Source: Allorhodopirellula solitaria
GTDB taxonomy: Bacteria; Planctomycetota; Planctomycetia; Pirellulales; Pirellulaceae
Direction of reading: 5' to 3'
NCBI RefSeq assembly: GCF_007859855.1
Contig: NZ_SJPK01000027.1
Span: 1-36,844, forward strand
DNA length: 36,844 bases
This document shows positions 9,353-18,455 of the stretch, piece after piece. A program made the position numbers and the translations under genes. The notes under the pieces were generated by a model. It was not told where the DNA came from. It made no database searches and was given only the letters and a program-made list of their open reading frames with translations. Each line of letters starts with the position of its first letter. Position 1 is the stretch's first letter.

Positions 9353-9718
9353 ATGTCCCGCCTTGCCCTTCTCGCCTTGTTTGTTCTCTCGTTGCAGCTC
9401 ATTAGCTCGACGGTTGATGCGGGCGTATTGGCGACTGCGGACTCGGTGCCCGCCGTTTCGGCACCCGCAGCAATCGGTATGGCAATCCCGTCGCCCAATC
9501 AAACCGATCCCGACGAATCGACACCTGTGCTGTGCTTCGGCAAAGCGTCAGGGTTGATCGGTCACTCAAGCGTGAGTTCCTCGAATTCACGCGTTGTCGC
9601 GGTACCGTGCGATGTCATCTCCATGAGCGTTTCTGCTAGCCCCTGCGCGCGAATCGCTTTGCAGAACAGTGTGCTGCCCAGTTCTCCGCTACTCGACGAT
9701 CTATTGAAACCTTCGTAG
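9353..9718 (+). CDS. Small secreted hypothetical protein
   Basis: 121 residues from the ATG at 9353, which begins MSRLALLALFVLSLQLISS, a clear signal peptide ending near VDAG. An upstream ATG at 9317 would add 12 residues before the signal and is less likely. The mature part is Ser/Ala/Pro-rich with three scattered cysteines (VLCFGK, VPCDV, SPCAR) and ends in LLDDLLKPS. No family is recognised. It lies 73 bases before the PEP-CTERM gene in the same direction and may share its transcript. Confidence 0.6.
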   Translation: MSRLALLALFVLSLQLISSTVDAGVLATADSVPAVSAPAAIGMAIPSPNQTDPDESTPVLCFGKASGLIGHSSVSSSNSRVVAVPCDVISMSVSASPCARIALQNSVLPSSPLLDDLLKPS

Positions 9719-9778
9719 TCACCACACCCGCTTCCAATTCAACGATGTACTGTGGTTTTTACTTTTTTCAATTTTCGT

Positions 9779-9784
9779 GGAGAG
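9779..9784 (+). promoter_or_regulatory. Ribosome binding site of the PEP-CTERM gene
   Basis: GGAGAG lies seven bases before the ATG at 9792, inside an AT-rich leader. It fixes the start of the following gene, which few other genes in this window allow. Confidence 0.6.
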
Positions 9785-9791
9785 CTTTTAA

Positions 9792-10598
9792 ATGCTTTGC
9801 TTTACAAAAACATATCTTTCTTGCCTGCTGCGCCCAGAACGCGTGGCGGTGTTATTCGCTGCCACTGTGCTGGCGACACCTTCGACTGATGCTGGCACCC
9901 TGATCTACGACCAAGAAGTCACCGAAAATGTGATCGTGGGTTCCGGTATCGGAAACGGCGGATTTACTGTCGATCGCGATAATGGGGTCGAACTGGGATT
10001 GCGCGGCAAGGTGCGGTACAACGCCAGTGGCGACCCTGAAAACACCTTTAATAGCAACGGAGATGGAACGTACACGTTCCAAGCTGGCGGTTATGGTTCA
10101 TCGACGCGAGCCAAGTGGAACTTTGACTGGTCCATTAACTCGGATATGGCGGGAACTAGTGGCGTCAAGCTTGATGACTTGACTTACTTGCTTGAGATGG
10201 ATTTCGATCCAGCATCGACGACCAACTTCTTGTCGTTTGATCCAATCAATGTATCCTTCGCTGACCATGGGATTGGTGACAACCTTACGGGCAAAAGCAA
10301 CGGAGACAAAGCGACCGATGCGACCAGCTATTCTCAGTTGATCGGCACTAAAAATCTTGCCCAAAACTCTTGGAATCTCGATTTCTTCGATGATCCGACG
10401 CATCCATTCAATGCAAATGTTCCTGGGACATTTGATATCAGGTTGACGGCATTTGATGGGACTACCCAAGTTGCGCAAGCCGCAATCCAGATCAATACGG
10501 TTCCGGAACCAGCGTCGATCCTGGCGTTTGTCGGTATCGGCGTGTGTGCGGTCGCGACGCAGCGGCGACGCAAGAGTCGGCGGGTCACGCAAGCCTAA
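9792..10598 (+). CDS. PEP-CTERM sorting-domain protein
   Basis: 268 residues. The N-terminal export signal includes VAVLFAATVLATPSTDAG. The middle (about 35-235) is Asn/Asp/Gly-rich and probably beta-rich, as usual for exported PEP-CTERM proteins, with no recognisable enzyme motif. The C-terminus is diagnostic: VPEPAS at 237-242, a short hydrophobic helix (ILAFVGIGVCAVAT) and a basic tail (RRRKSRR). Such proteins are cut by an exosortase and delivered to the surface or extracellular matrix. No exosortase gene is in the window. Base composition is slightly more AT-rich than the neighbours. A strong terminator follows. Confidence 0.9.
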   Translation: MLCFTKTYLSCLLRPERVAVLFAATVLATPSTDAGTLIYDQEVTENVIVGSGIGNGGFTVDRDNGVELGLRGKVRYNASGDPENTFNSNGDGTYTFQAGGYGSSTRAKWNFDWSINSDMAGTSGVKLDDLTYLLEMDFDPASTTNFLSFDPINVSFADHGIGDNLTGKSNGDKATDATSYSQLIGTKNLAQNSWNLDFFDDPTHPFNANVPGTFDIRLTAFDGTTQVAQAAIQINTVPEPASILAFVGIGVCAVATQRRRKSRRVTQA

Positions 10599-10629
10599 AG
10601 CTCGTTTTCGCTAACTGAAGTACACGTCG

Positions 10630-10669
10630 CGGTAGCCTCTCGATTCGTTTCGGGGGGCTACCGTTTTTT
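10630..10669 (+). terminator. Rho-independent terminator after the PEP-CTERM gene
   Basis: CGGTAGCC (10630-10637) pairs perfectly with GGCTACCG (10656-10663), followed by six T residues (10664-10669). It lies 31 bases after the stop codon. Confidence 0.88.
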
Positions 10670-10888
10670 CATGACTCTCCGCATCAATTCTGTATCGATT
10701 CTGCTAGTCCGTACTCAGTGGGCAGAACGCTGACGCGAAAACGCGAGGCCTTCCCTCTGGTGTAATGCGTCGTACACGGGAGTTCGCACCCGGTGTGCAG
10801 TATCCCCAGTGAACGACGGTCCTGGGCCGTGCGAGCAGCGGACTGGTGACGTGCCGCCCTCTCATAGCGCAGTATCATCGAAACTTCC
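10670..10888. other. Intergenic stretch between convergent genes
   Basis: About 220 bases between the terminator and the stop of the leftward propeller gene. I see no gene and no strong terminator for the leftward operon. Confidence 0.4.
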
Positions 10889-11824
10889 TCACTTCATGAT
10901 GGGGCCGTCTAGTCGGTCTCCGTTGGTGGAGAGGATTTGAAAGTGGTGGATGCCGACTTGTCTATCGTCGCGATACGTCCACACCACCTCTTTGTCGCGG
11001 GTCACCTCCAATAGTTTGGGAGCTTGACGGTCGGATCGACCGGCCGCGTAGCTGGTGATGACGATGTTTCCGCCTGGGAGCATTTGGGCACCACATGGGT
11101 CTTGCAACCAATCACCGGGAAGATCTTCATTGGTCAGCGTCCAGACGATTTCTCCTTGGTCGTCAAAGTCGACGACGCGGTTCCCGTGAGTGCAACAGAC
11201 AAGCGTGTGGCCGTCTCCGTGGCGGATAGCCGTGAAGGGCCATGTGTGAATCTTCTGCTCGGGATCACCCGGCAGGGTTGTCTCCAGCTTATCCAGCACC
11301 TTCCCTTGACTTGAATAATGAAACACCGCGAAATCCAAGAGGTGCGGTGCGAGGTAGGTTCCGTCGGCAAGTTTCCGCGTCATCCTGGTCTGCATGTGAT
11401 GATTCTGTGTCTGGCACGCCAACGGAAATTCTGTTCGCACCTCGCCGGCGGCAGTGATTTCGAGAAGTCTCGGGGCATCGCCCGCCTCGGTGATCACGAA
11501 CGTCCCCTCGGCTGTGGGCTGGGCACTGTTGACCTCGCTTTGAGTGCCCTTCCAGATCAGTTTTTCCTGACCGTCGGGGGCAATGCTGATGACTGCCCCA
11601 CCCCGGTATTTCTTCGACTTACTGAGCGTTAGCACGATGGTGCCGTCGTCAAGTACGTAGCCATCACGCGTGGCTGCAGGGTAGGTCCAACTCGGTTCCC
11701 CATCGGGTTCCATGATATACGTCTTCTGACCGCAGGCGAGAAAACGGTGGGTGGTATCCTGGGCACCTATTGACCCCGCAAAGATGCTGAGGGCGAGTAC
11801 TGAGAGTAGCAATTGAATTCTCAT
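10889..11824 (-). CDS. Secreted PQQ-like / arylsulfotransferase-like beta-propeller protein
   Basis: 311 residues from the ATG at 11822-11824, which starts a clear signal peptide (MRIQLLLSVLALSIFAGSIGAQ) with GAGATC a few bases upstream. A longer frame to 11950 adds 42 residues that look non-coding. The mature protein is a chain of repeated blades: 'EPDGEPSWTYPAATRDGYVLDDG', 'APRLLEITAAGEV', 'NRVVDFDDQGEIVWTLTNED' and 'PKLLEVTRDKEVVWTYRD', each with a W[TS]Y/WTL strand and a D/N-G turn. No catalytic site is visible. It is the last gene of the leftward series and may bind a ligand or act as scaffold. ASST-type sulfotransfer is possible but the key histidines were not identified. Confidence 0.75.
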   Translation of the reverse strand: MRIQLLLSVLALSIFAGSIGAQDTTHRFLACGQKTYIMEPDGEPSWTYPAATRDGYVLDDGTIVLTLSKSKKYRGGAVISIAPDGQEKLIWKGTQSEVNSAQPTAEGTFVITEAGDAPRLLEITAAGEVRTEFPLACQTQNHHMQTRMTRKLADGTYLAPHLLDFAVFHYSSQGKVLDKLETTLPGDPEQKIHTWPFTAIRHGDGHTLVCCTHGNRVVDFDDQGEIVWTLTNEDLPGDWLQDPCGAQMLPGGNIVITSYAAGRSDRQAPKLLEVTRDKEVVWTYRDDRQVGIHHFQILSTNGDRLDGPIMK

Positions 11825-11997
11825 CGGATCTCTATCTGTTTGAGTGTCGGTTGTTGGTTCCGCGCGTAAACTGAACGTTGTTGCCGCCAGCAGTGCAAAG
11901 GACGACGGCAAAGGACGACGTAGGTCACCCCACATGTGCTTGTTGCACACTGAAGCGACGTTTTGAAACTAGCAGAACGCGGCATTGATAGCCGTTC

Positions 11998-12018
11998 CCT
12001 GTCGGTTTCTCCGACAGG
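11998..12018 (-). terminator. Hairpin downstream of the putative glycosidase gene
   Basis: CCTGTCGG (11998-12005) and CCGACAGG (12011-12018) form a perfect 8-bp stem with a 5-base loop, 18 bases after the stop codon of the leftward gene. There is no T-run on either strand, so it may protect the 3' end rather than terminate. Confidence 0.4.
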
Positions 12019-12035
12019 AAATCAAGCCGAGCAGA

Positions 12036-13262
12036 TCATTCCTGCCAATCAATCGTGCCTGTCTCATTTTCGATGTCGAGGTGGACGGACGCGTGTGCAA
12101 ACTCGCGGGTGTATGTGTAGCCGACACGAACAGCCGGCCCCTTCGGAGCACCCAGGCGACGATCATATTCGGGCGGATGGGTCAGCCAGGTCTTGCTGGA
12201 CTTGGCATCGTAGCTGTCCTTTAAATCGAAGTAGCTGTACTTTTCGGCACAGACGAGAAACATCGCCAGCTGGTAGTCGAAACGGCTCTGAGCGTCTCCA
12301 CGCCGCGTCGGCCTTCCTCTTTCTCTCGCTCCAGATCGCGGTGTCTCATCGGCGTCTTGCTGGTTGCTACCCAGCCCACAGGTGAACGCGATGATCGCTC
12401 CATCTTGGGCGGCTTGCTGAAACGCTTCCATTCCCTTGGCCACGTAGTCTTTTCTCGACATCCCCACGGCACCCTCAAATCCTTCGATATAGGAACCGTC
12501 CAACGTCTCCATGTAGCTGAGCCCCGAATCGGGAAACCGTGCTCTCAACACGTTGGCGATCATGAGCTGGTTTGGACCGAGCATCTGCCGTGTGTCCTCG
12601 ATTAAGGTCACGTACCCAGCCAGCTCGGCAGCCTTTTTCTGCTCACCGATCTCTCGTTTCAAATAGGCTGGCTCCAAGACCTTGACCACACCGTCGAGAA
12701 AGATGCCGTCAATTGCCGGGTCACTGCAGACGTCATCGGCCGCGTCGATCCACTGCTCGCGCAATGTCTTGTTCGACAGGTCGTAGGCTGGCAGACGGTT
12801 GCGGATGAGTTTTTCATCGCCATCGCGGCCGACCAGGAAGCCGCCGGGGATGTCTTCCAATGATTGATTGGCTGCATAGCCACCGTAGTGCACGATGACA
12901 TTCCGGTAGTACAGAATCTTCGTATCCGGGTTGATTGCCTTGACGGCGCGAGCAGCCTTTAGGGTACCCGCCTCCGTTGACCCAGAATCTCGGTTGCCTG
13001 TGGACTTCTCAAACGTGATCAACGGAAACGTTGACAGGTACTGAATCTCTTCATCGGTGAAGGCGGTGTCCTTGCGGATGTGCACATACAGGGGCACGCG
13101 ACCCCAAGCGAAATCCGGCATCCGCACCGCATCCGCCGCAGGCTCGGACGCTTCCCTATTGATGGTCGTGCTGGGCGACTGCGTATCAGGCGTGCCGGCG
13201 TGAGTTGCCGCGCCGATGCAGCAGGCCAGCGTCAACAACACTGCAGTCACTAAATCATTCAT
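12036..13262 (-). CDS. Secreted putative TIM-barrel glycoside hydrolase (GHL15-like)
   Basis: 408 residues from the ATG at 13260-13262; a TTG two codons upstream is the only longer option. A signal peptide ends near THAG. The order of motifs suggests a glycosidase-like barrel: VPLYVHIRKD, PLITFEKSTG, PDTKILYYRN, a catalytic-looking IDGIFLDGVVKV, then PNQLMIANVLRAR, SYMETLDGSYIEGFEG and a C-terminal strand with FAHASVHLDIE. This resembles the hypothetical glycosyl hydrolase families (GHL15 type) found in bacterial polysaccharide loci. Asp in FLDG and Glu in SYMETLDG or GSYIEGF are candidate catalytic residues by inference. Its place between sulfatase and propeller genes supports a glycan role. 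Family assignment is tentative. Confidence 0.62.
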   Translation of the reverse strand: MNDLVTAVLLTLACCIGAATHAGTPDTQSPSTTINREASEPAADAVRMPDFAWGRVPLYVHIRKDTAFTDEEIQYLSTFPLITFEKSTGNRDSGSTEAGTLKAARAVKAINPDTKILYYRNVIVHYGGYAANQSLEDIPGGFLVGRDGDEKLIRNRLPAYDLSNKTLREQWIDAADDVCSDPAIDGIFLDGVVKVLEPAYLKREIGEQKKAAELAGYVTLIEDTRQMLGPNQLMIANVLRARFPDSGLSYMETLDGSYIEGFEGAVGMSRKDYVAKGMEAFQQAAQDGAIIAFTCGLGSNQQDADETPRSGARERGRPTRRGDAQSRFDYQLAMFLVCAEKYSYFDLKDSYDAKSSKTWLTHPPEYDRRLGAPKGPAVRVGYTYTREFAHASVHLDIENETGTIDWQE

Positions 13263-13456
13263 TCTCAATTTCCTGGAATGGCTTTCGGTAATATCTGTCT
13301 GACCGCAATGGTGCTTCTCCGGATATCGGCATGCCTCGCCCTACGACTGGTGCACCGGTGAAACTTACCCTTGGCATCCGGATCGGCGACGGGGGACGTG
13401 CCATATCTTTGTCATCGTGATCGAATCTCAGGACACTCGGTTACTTCCGTGCACGA

Positions 13457-14848
13457 CTAGTAACTCAGTCTCCCACCTCTTTTCGGTTTCTGCGTTTCGC
13501 TTTCCCACCATTCATGGGGGCCTTCGGCTTGGATGTCGGCCCAGAGATCGAGGAGGATGTTTTTCATTTCCTCTGTCTTTTCTGGCATCTTGGCAGCGAG
13601 GTCAGTTGTTTCCTGCCAGTCCTTTTCAACCTCGAACAGCTGGAATTTGGTCAGCGTCTCGTCACCGACGATTTTCCAGTCCCCGATGCGCATGGCGACC
13701 CGTTCGTTCGGCGCCGAGACGTGAGTTCGCCAGAACATGGGGATCTCGCGATCGACCTGCTTTCCCGACAACGCGGGGATCATGCTGACACCGTCGATCG
13801 TCCGGTCGCTAGGCAGCGGAATTCCCGTAATGTCGAGCACCGTCGCGAACACATCGGTGCCGATCACCGGCACATCACTGGTGCTGCCCGGCTCGATATG
13901 CCCCGGCCAGCGGGCCAAGCCAGGCACACGGATGCCGCCCTCATAGTCACTGCGTTTGTTTCCACGCAAACCGCCACTGGTGCCACCGAAGGCTGGAACA
14001 GGGCCATTGTCGGACGTGAAGAACAACCATGTGTTTTCGCGAAGACCTTGCTCATCCAAGGCATCCATCACCATCCCCAACGCATGGTCGAGTTGGGTGA
14101 TGTTGCCCATGTACTTGCTGTTTTCGTGTCCCTTGTAAAGAGACTGAAAACGTGAATCGGTGGCAATCGGGGAATGGGGTTCATGAAACCAAACGGTCAT
14201 GGCAAACGGCTTTGCTGAATCATGGTGATTCTCTAGCCAATCAACGGCCTCGCCTGCCACAAGCTGCGCGGAATAGCCCTTTAACTTGCCCACGGGCTCG
14301 CCGTTGCGCACGAAGTTGTCTGGGTTCTGATGGCTGGGGCTGGCGTTGTTATGAGTCGCCATCCAATAGTCGTAGCCGTGATCGCCAGGTTGAGGATAGC
14401 CCGGCTCGCCGAACTGCTGCCTCGAGAGCAAGTGCCACTTGCCCACGTGACAGGTTTCATAGCCAATTTCCTTGAGCAACTCGGGAAAGGTAATCTCACT
14501 AGCCCGCAGATGGGCCTCATGGTTTCCTGACAGATGGCGATAGACGCCGTTGCGGTACGGTGTCCGCCCCGTCAAAATCGCCGAGCGTGACGGTGAACAG
14601 ACACCGCAGGCGGAATAACATTGGGTCAACTTCACGCCCTCTGACGCGAGTCGATCCATATTGGGTGTCTTGATCAGTTCATGGCCATAGGTTCCCGAAT
14701 CTCCCCAGCCCATGTCATCAGCTACCACGACGACGACATTTGGCATCGACGGACTCTCTCCAAGCGGTGCAGCCTGTCCGGGCTTTGCGCATGCGCCACT
14801 CAAAGCGGTCATCCCCACCGCATAGAGACTCATCATCAGCTTGTTCAT
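13457..14848 (-). CDS. Secreted sulfatase (formylglycine type, CSPSR)
   Basis: 463 residues. The leader MNKLMMSLYAVGMTALSGACAK is a signal peptide, possibly with a weak lipobox at Cys20. Calcium ligands are expected in VADDMGWGDSGTYG (about 43-55) and FFTSDNGP. The activating motif is CSPSR, Cys84 to Arg88, followed by SAILTGRTPYRNG; Cys84 would become formylglycine. GKWHLLS supplies the conserved Lys and His. The protein belongs to the arylsulfatase A-like (S1) class, which removes sulfate esters. Which sugar it desulfates cannot be read. It starts 69 bases after the stop of the PVC cytochrome gene, in the same direction, with AGGAACTGGGA upstream of the ATG. No maturation enzyme is encoded in the window. 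Confidence 0.95.
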   Translation of the reverse strand: MNKLMMSLYAVGMTALSGACAKPGQAAPLGESPSMPNVVVVVADDMGWGDSGTYGHELIKTPNMDRLASEGVKLTQCYSACGVCSPSRSAILTGRTPYRNGVYRHLSGNHEAHLRASEITFPELLKEIGYETCHVGKWHLLSRQQFGEPGYPQPGDHGYDYWMATHNNASPSHQNPDNFVRNGEPVGKLKGYSAQLVAGEAVDWLENHHDSAKPFAMTVWFHEPHSPIATDSRFQSLYKGHENSKYMGNITQLDHALGMVMDALDEQGLRENTWLFFTSDNGPVPAFGGTSGGLRGNKRSDYEGGIRVPGLARWPGHIEPGSTSDVPVIGTDVFATVLDITGIPLPSDRTIDGVSMIPALSGKQVDREIPMFWRTHVSAPNERVAMRIGDWKIVGDETLTKFQLFEVEKDWQETTDLAAKMPEKTEEMKNILLDLWADIQAEGPHEWWESETQKPKRGGRLSY

Positions 14849-14917
14849 TATCCCAGTTCCTGTGTCATGCCAATCTAAAAACTTGTCCGAAAAACCAAGA
14901 GCCGGTTTGGCGTTTCC

Positions 14918-17900
14918 TCAGATCCCACCCTCGGGTTGGAACTTGGCGACGCCGTCTTTGGCTTGCAGTTCGACACGCAGTCCGCGTTGCCGTCGTTGAG
15001 CAGAGAAGCCAAATGTCAGCGTGCGGCGTCCTTTCTCCAATTGCATCGGAGCGGTGAGGTTTTCAACCCTCTCCCCGTCAAGCCAAAGCGTCAGGCCGGT
15101 GGCCGAATTCAGTTCGAGGCCAGCCAACCCGCTGGCCAGAACGTTGACGAAGCCGCGAGCAAACACCATCTCACCGTCTGGGAAATCTGCCACCGGCAGC
15201 TCTCCGCTGACCTTACTGTAGGCAGGCCGCCAGTCCGCGTCGTCACCGGGCAGGCCGCCGCTCTCGGAGCCTGCAATCACACGCCACTTGCGAATGACGG
15301 GGCTTTCGTCGTTCTTGTACTCTCCCGGTTTGCCTAACGCGGAGACGAATCGGACGAGGTCCAAAAACTCTTTTCGGTCACCCAATTGGTCTGCTAAACC
15401 CGCGGGCATGATTGATTTAGCCGGAAACTCATCTTCGATGTCTTCGACGTCAATCCGGATTTCTTTTCCGAGCTGGGACGAGTCGATGAGCACCACTTCG
15501 TTCTCGTTTCGGAACGCAACAATACCCGTTAGGATTCTGCCGCTGGCAAGAAGAAACTTTCGCGTTTCGTAATGTTCTGCGATCGCAGCATCTGGCTCAA
15601 GGATCGATTGAACGAGATACTTGGTCTTGGCGGCCGCTCCCACCGCGACCAGATTCGGACCGATAATAGGACCGGCCGCGCCGATGGCATGACAACTCAT
15701 GCAGGAGACGTTCTCGCGACGGTAGATCCGTTCACCCCGGTGAGGGTCTCCGTATTCTTCCACATCGGCGCTGAGGGCGTCGATGTTTTCTGTTAGCAAA
15801 GAGGCACTCAGAGAATCCGATGTGCTTGTGGGGCTGAACAACTCGACGAGACCTGCGGGCAGCATCCCAGTGTCGCGATGGTATCTGTTGACGCTCGCCA
15901 CAATCGCTGGATGGAGCGTCACTTGTCGAAGCTCGTCGCTGAGCAAAGTTTCGCCCTCGCGATACTGCAACAGCGACTTCACAAGAAGAATCGGGTCGGC
16001 ACCGGCTGGATCCTCGCTGAGCAACCGGGCGGCCGCCTGCACACCTCGCTCCCGATTGGCTCGGGCGAGCCCCGCCGTGGCAGCGTATCGAGACGCCTGG
16101 TCACCGCTCGCAGCCAGCTCAGCGAGTGGTTCTTCGTAACGCGTCGCGTTAGTCGCAGCTAGCGCCTCCGCCAAAACGTGTTTCACCCTCGGGCTGAGCG
16201 AATCCGCCTCCAGGTCGTCGACGTCGTCGGAACCGGCTAGCCCCCAGGCGCCGAGATTCCTCGCAGCGAGCACCGCGATTGATTCGTTTGAGTGATGGAC
16301 CAACCGCCGCAGCCCTCTCATCTGACGCTTCAGAGACCGCGGCGCATCGGCATTTGCCAGCTGCGAAAGCGCCTCGAGCATCGCGATTGTGGCGGCCGGC
16401 GAAGCGAGTCCCTTGCCATTGCGAAGGGCTGCCACAATCATCCGCACTTCGGTGTCGGTACCGATCGCCACCAATTGCTCCTGAATTGCCGCAATCTGTT
16501 GTTCCGAGGGGGATTTGTCTTGCAAAAATTCAGACAGCGATCGTTCCAAACCGATTCCCGCTGCCTGTTCGACGAAGGCACGATGCGAGCGTTCGGCAAA
16601 CTGCAATGTCCCGGCCTGCAGAGCCGGACGCCAATACGGCTCCAGTGCCTCGGTCGTCTGAATCAGGGCCTGATCGATTGCATCGTCGCGCGGATGATCG
16701 AGAGAGTGCAACGCCGCGGCGAACGCATCAGCTCGCGGAATGAAGCCCGCCGACAGCACCGCTTCCATCCGCGTCCGTGGAAAGGCATCGGCTGCCGCGC
16801 GAGCAACCCATGCGACTGGCTCGGATAGTCCTGCGTGCCAATACCGGATGATCCGTGCCCCTGCACTGCGGGCATGACCATCCTCAGCCGTCAGCACACG
16901 TTCTAAAACACTCTCGCTGACGCGTTCCACATTTTGGCACGTCCACATGGCTTCGACGAGGTGATGACCATAGTCCGTTTCCGCGGGATCCAGCGACTCG
17001 ACCCAGCTCTCGACTGCGGCCAGGACCTGGTCACCGTCGCGTTCGCTGAGTTCCTTTCGAGCCTGGTGACGCGTCCAAGCTTCCGGGCTGCTGAGTTGCT
17101 CAACGAGCGACTCGGTCGAGAGGTCGACGAGGGCTGGCTTTTCAACGAGTGGCCGCTGCTTGTGGGTGATCCGCCAGATACGGCCATGGTCGTGATCGCG
17201 GCGAGGGTCACGAAAGTCATGTTGAGCATGATTGATGATCGAGTTGTACCAATCCGCCACATAGACGGCTCCATCGGGCCCCATCTTCACGTCGACCGGG
17301 CGAAAGTTGGGATGCCGCGAACTGATCAATGGCTCCCGCACCTTGGCAGCGAATCCGGCACCGTCTTCGATCAATTCATACCGAACGACCGTGCGGCTCT
17401 TGAACCGACCGGTCAGCAGCTGTCCGCGGATGTCGTCTGCCACGTGAGTGCCCGTCGCCAGATCGCCGCCACACTGTTTCTCAGTACTGATGAGCGGTTC
17501 GATCCGGACCGCGTCGTCACTGTTCCCGGTCGCCGGCGAGAGGTACAGGATGCGAGGATTGTTCACCATGAAGGACTGCCCCCAGCGATCGAACACGTGC
17601 CCCCAGGGATTCCCGCCGGTCCCTCGACAGAACATTCGCAGTTCCTGCGTGCGAGGATTGAACTGGTACACCCCGCCATTGAAGTTCCGCAGGACGCCGT
17701 ACTGCGTCTCGACCTGAGCGTGCAGAAAAATGCCCTCCTGAAAGTACAGCCAACCGCCCGGGCCACGACGCCAAGCGCTAATGGAATGATGACTATCCTC
17801 GATCCCGAAACCGGTCAGCACCAGTTCCTTGACATCGGCCACATCGTCACCATCGGTGTCCTTTAAGAAAAAGATGTCGGGGGACTGCGCGACGTAACAG

Positions 17901-18328
17901 CCACCGTTAGCCAGTTCGATGCCGGTGGGCAAGTAGAGGCCGTCGGCGAACACCGTCGACTTGTCCGCGACGCCGTCGTCGTCGGTATCTTCAAGAATGA
18001 TAATTTTATCATTGGCAATCTCGCCCGGTTTGAGCTGAGGATAAGCCCACGAGCAAGCAACCCATAGCCGTCCTCTCGAATCCCAATGCATGTGGACGGG
18101 ATTGGCCAGCATCGGATCGGCGGCAAACAGGTTGACCTCGTAACCCGGCAGCAGGTCGAAGTTCGCCAACTGCGAAGCTGGGTCGTGATTGTTCATCAAC
18201 TCCAGGTCCGCACCTTTTAGATTGGCTTTCTTAATGCCTTGTTGATCCTGGGCGGCGACCGACTGCATGATTGCCAACCCGAGGAACAGCGAGCCGATCC
18301 GAGTCCATGCTGTAAGTGTCTTTGTCAT
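14918..18328 (-). CDS. PVC-type haem-binding protein with an extra C-terminal domain
   Basis: 1136 residues with signal peptide (about 1-26, ending SVAAQ). The N-terminal propeller (about 50-400) carries family blocks such as VHMHWDSRGRLWVACSWAYP, GPDGAVYVADWYN and two calcium-loop-like stretches, DTDDDGVAD and DTDGDDVAD. A long alanine-rich, HEAT-like region follows to about 850. The cytochrome module has CMSCH at 876-880 with GPNLVAVG after it and a late IMPAGL methionine. Unlike the 5913-9197 relative, about 135 residues follow the haem module. This tail (from about 1005) is beta-rich with TGLTLWLDGERVENLTAPM and resembles a carbohydrate- or ligand-binding sandwich. It lies inside the sulfatase/glycosidase series, with 127 bases to the SGNH gene, which suggests a role with polysaccharide-derived substrates; that is inference. 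Confidence 0.9.
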   Translation of the reverse strand: MTKTLTAWTRIGSLFLGLAIMQSVAAQDQQGIKKANLKGADLELMNNHDPASQLANFDLLPGYEVNLFAADPMLANPVHMHWDSRGRLWVACSWAYPQLKPGEIANDKIIILEDTDDDGVADKSTVFADGLYLPTGIELANGGCYVAQSPDIFFLKDTDGDDVADVKELVLTGFGIEDSHHSISAWRRGPGGWLYFQEGIFLHAQVETQYGVLRNFNGGVYQFNPRTQELRMFCRGTGGNPWGHVFDRWGQSFMVNNPRILYLSPATGNSDDAVRIEPLISTEKQCGGDLATGTHVADDIRGQLLTGRFKSRTVVRYELIEDGAGFAAKVREPLISSRHPNFRPVDVKMGPDGAVYVADWYNSIINHAQHDFRDPRRDHDHGRIWRITHKQRPLVEKPALVDLSTESLVEQLSSPEAWTRHQARKELSERDGDQVLAAVESWVESLDPAETDYGHHLVEAMWTCQNVERVSESVLERVLTAEDGHARSAGARIIRYWHAGLSEPVAWVARAAADAFPRTRMEAVLSAGFIPRADAFAAALHSLDHPRDDAIDQALIQTTEALEPYWRPALQAGTLQFAERSHRAFVEQAAGIGLERSLSEFLQDKSPSEQQIAAIQEQLVAIGTDTEVRMIVAALRNGKGLASPAATIAMLEALSQLANADAPRSLKRQMRGLRRLVHHSNESIAVLAARNLGAWGLAGSDDVDDLEADSLSPRVKHVLAEALAATNATRYEEPLAELAASGDQASRYAATAGLARANRERGVQAAARLLSEDPAGADPILLVKSLLQYREGETLLSDELRQVTLHPAIVASVNRYHRDTGMLPAGLVELFSPTSTSDSLSASLLTENIDALSADVEEYGDPHRGERIYRRENVSCMSCHAIGAAGPIIGPNLVAVGAAAKTKYLVQSILEPDAAIAEHYETRKFLLASGRILTGIVAFRNENEVVLIDSSQLGKEIRIDVEDIEDEFPAKSIMPAGLADQLGDRKEFLDLVRFVSALGKPGEYKNDESPVIRKWRVIAGSESGGLPGDDADWRPAYSKVSGELPVADFPDGEMVFARGFVNVLASGLAGLELNSATGLTLWLDGERVENLTAPMQLEKGRRTLTFGFSAQRRQRGLRVELQAKDGVAKFQPEGGI

Positions 18329-18455
18329 GAGCTTGTCGTTGGTTGACGGGGAGCTAAGTGGCGGGGTGAATACGGGGGGGATGTTGATGTGAATCTTGCC
18401 AAGCTGCTGCGAGCAAAATGTTCGATCGATGCACCGAATGATTTCCTCGCACCTG

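Noticed and set aside
16934-17866. Plus-strand frame of 310 residues
   Set aside because: Antisense to the PVC cytochrome gene, whose motifs are unmistakable; a product of GC-rich codon structure.
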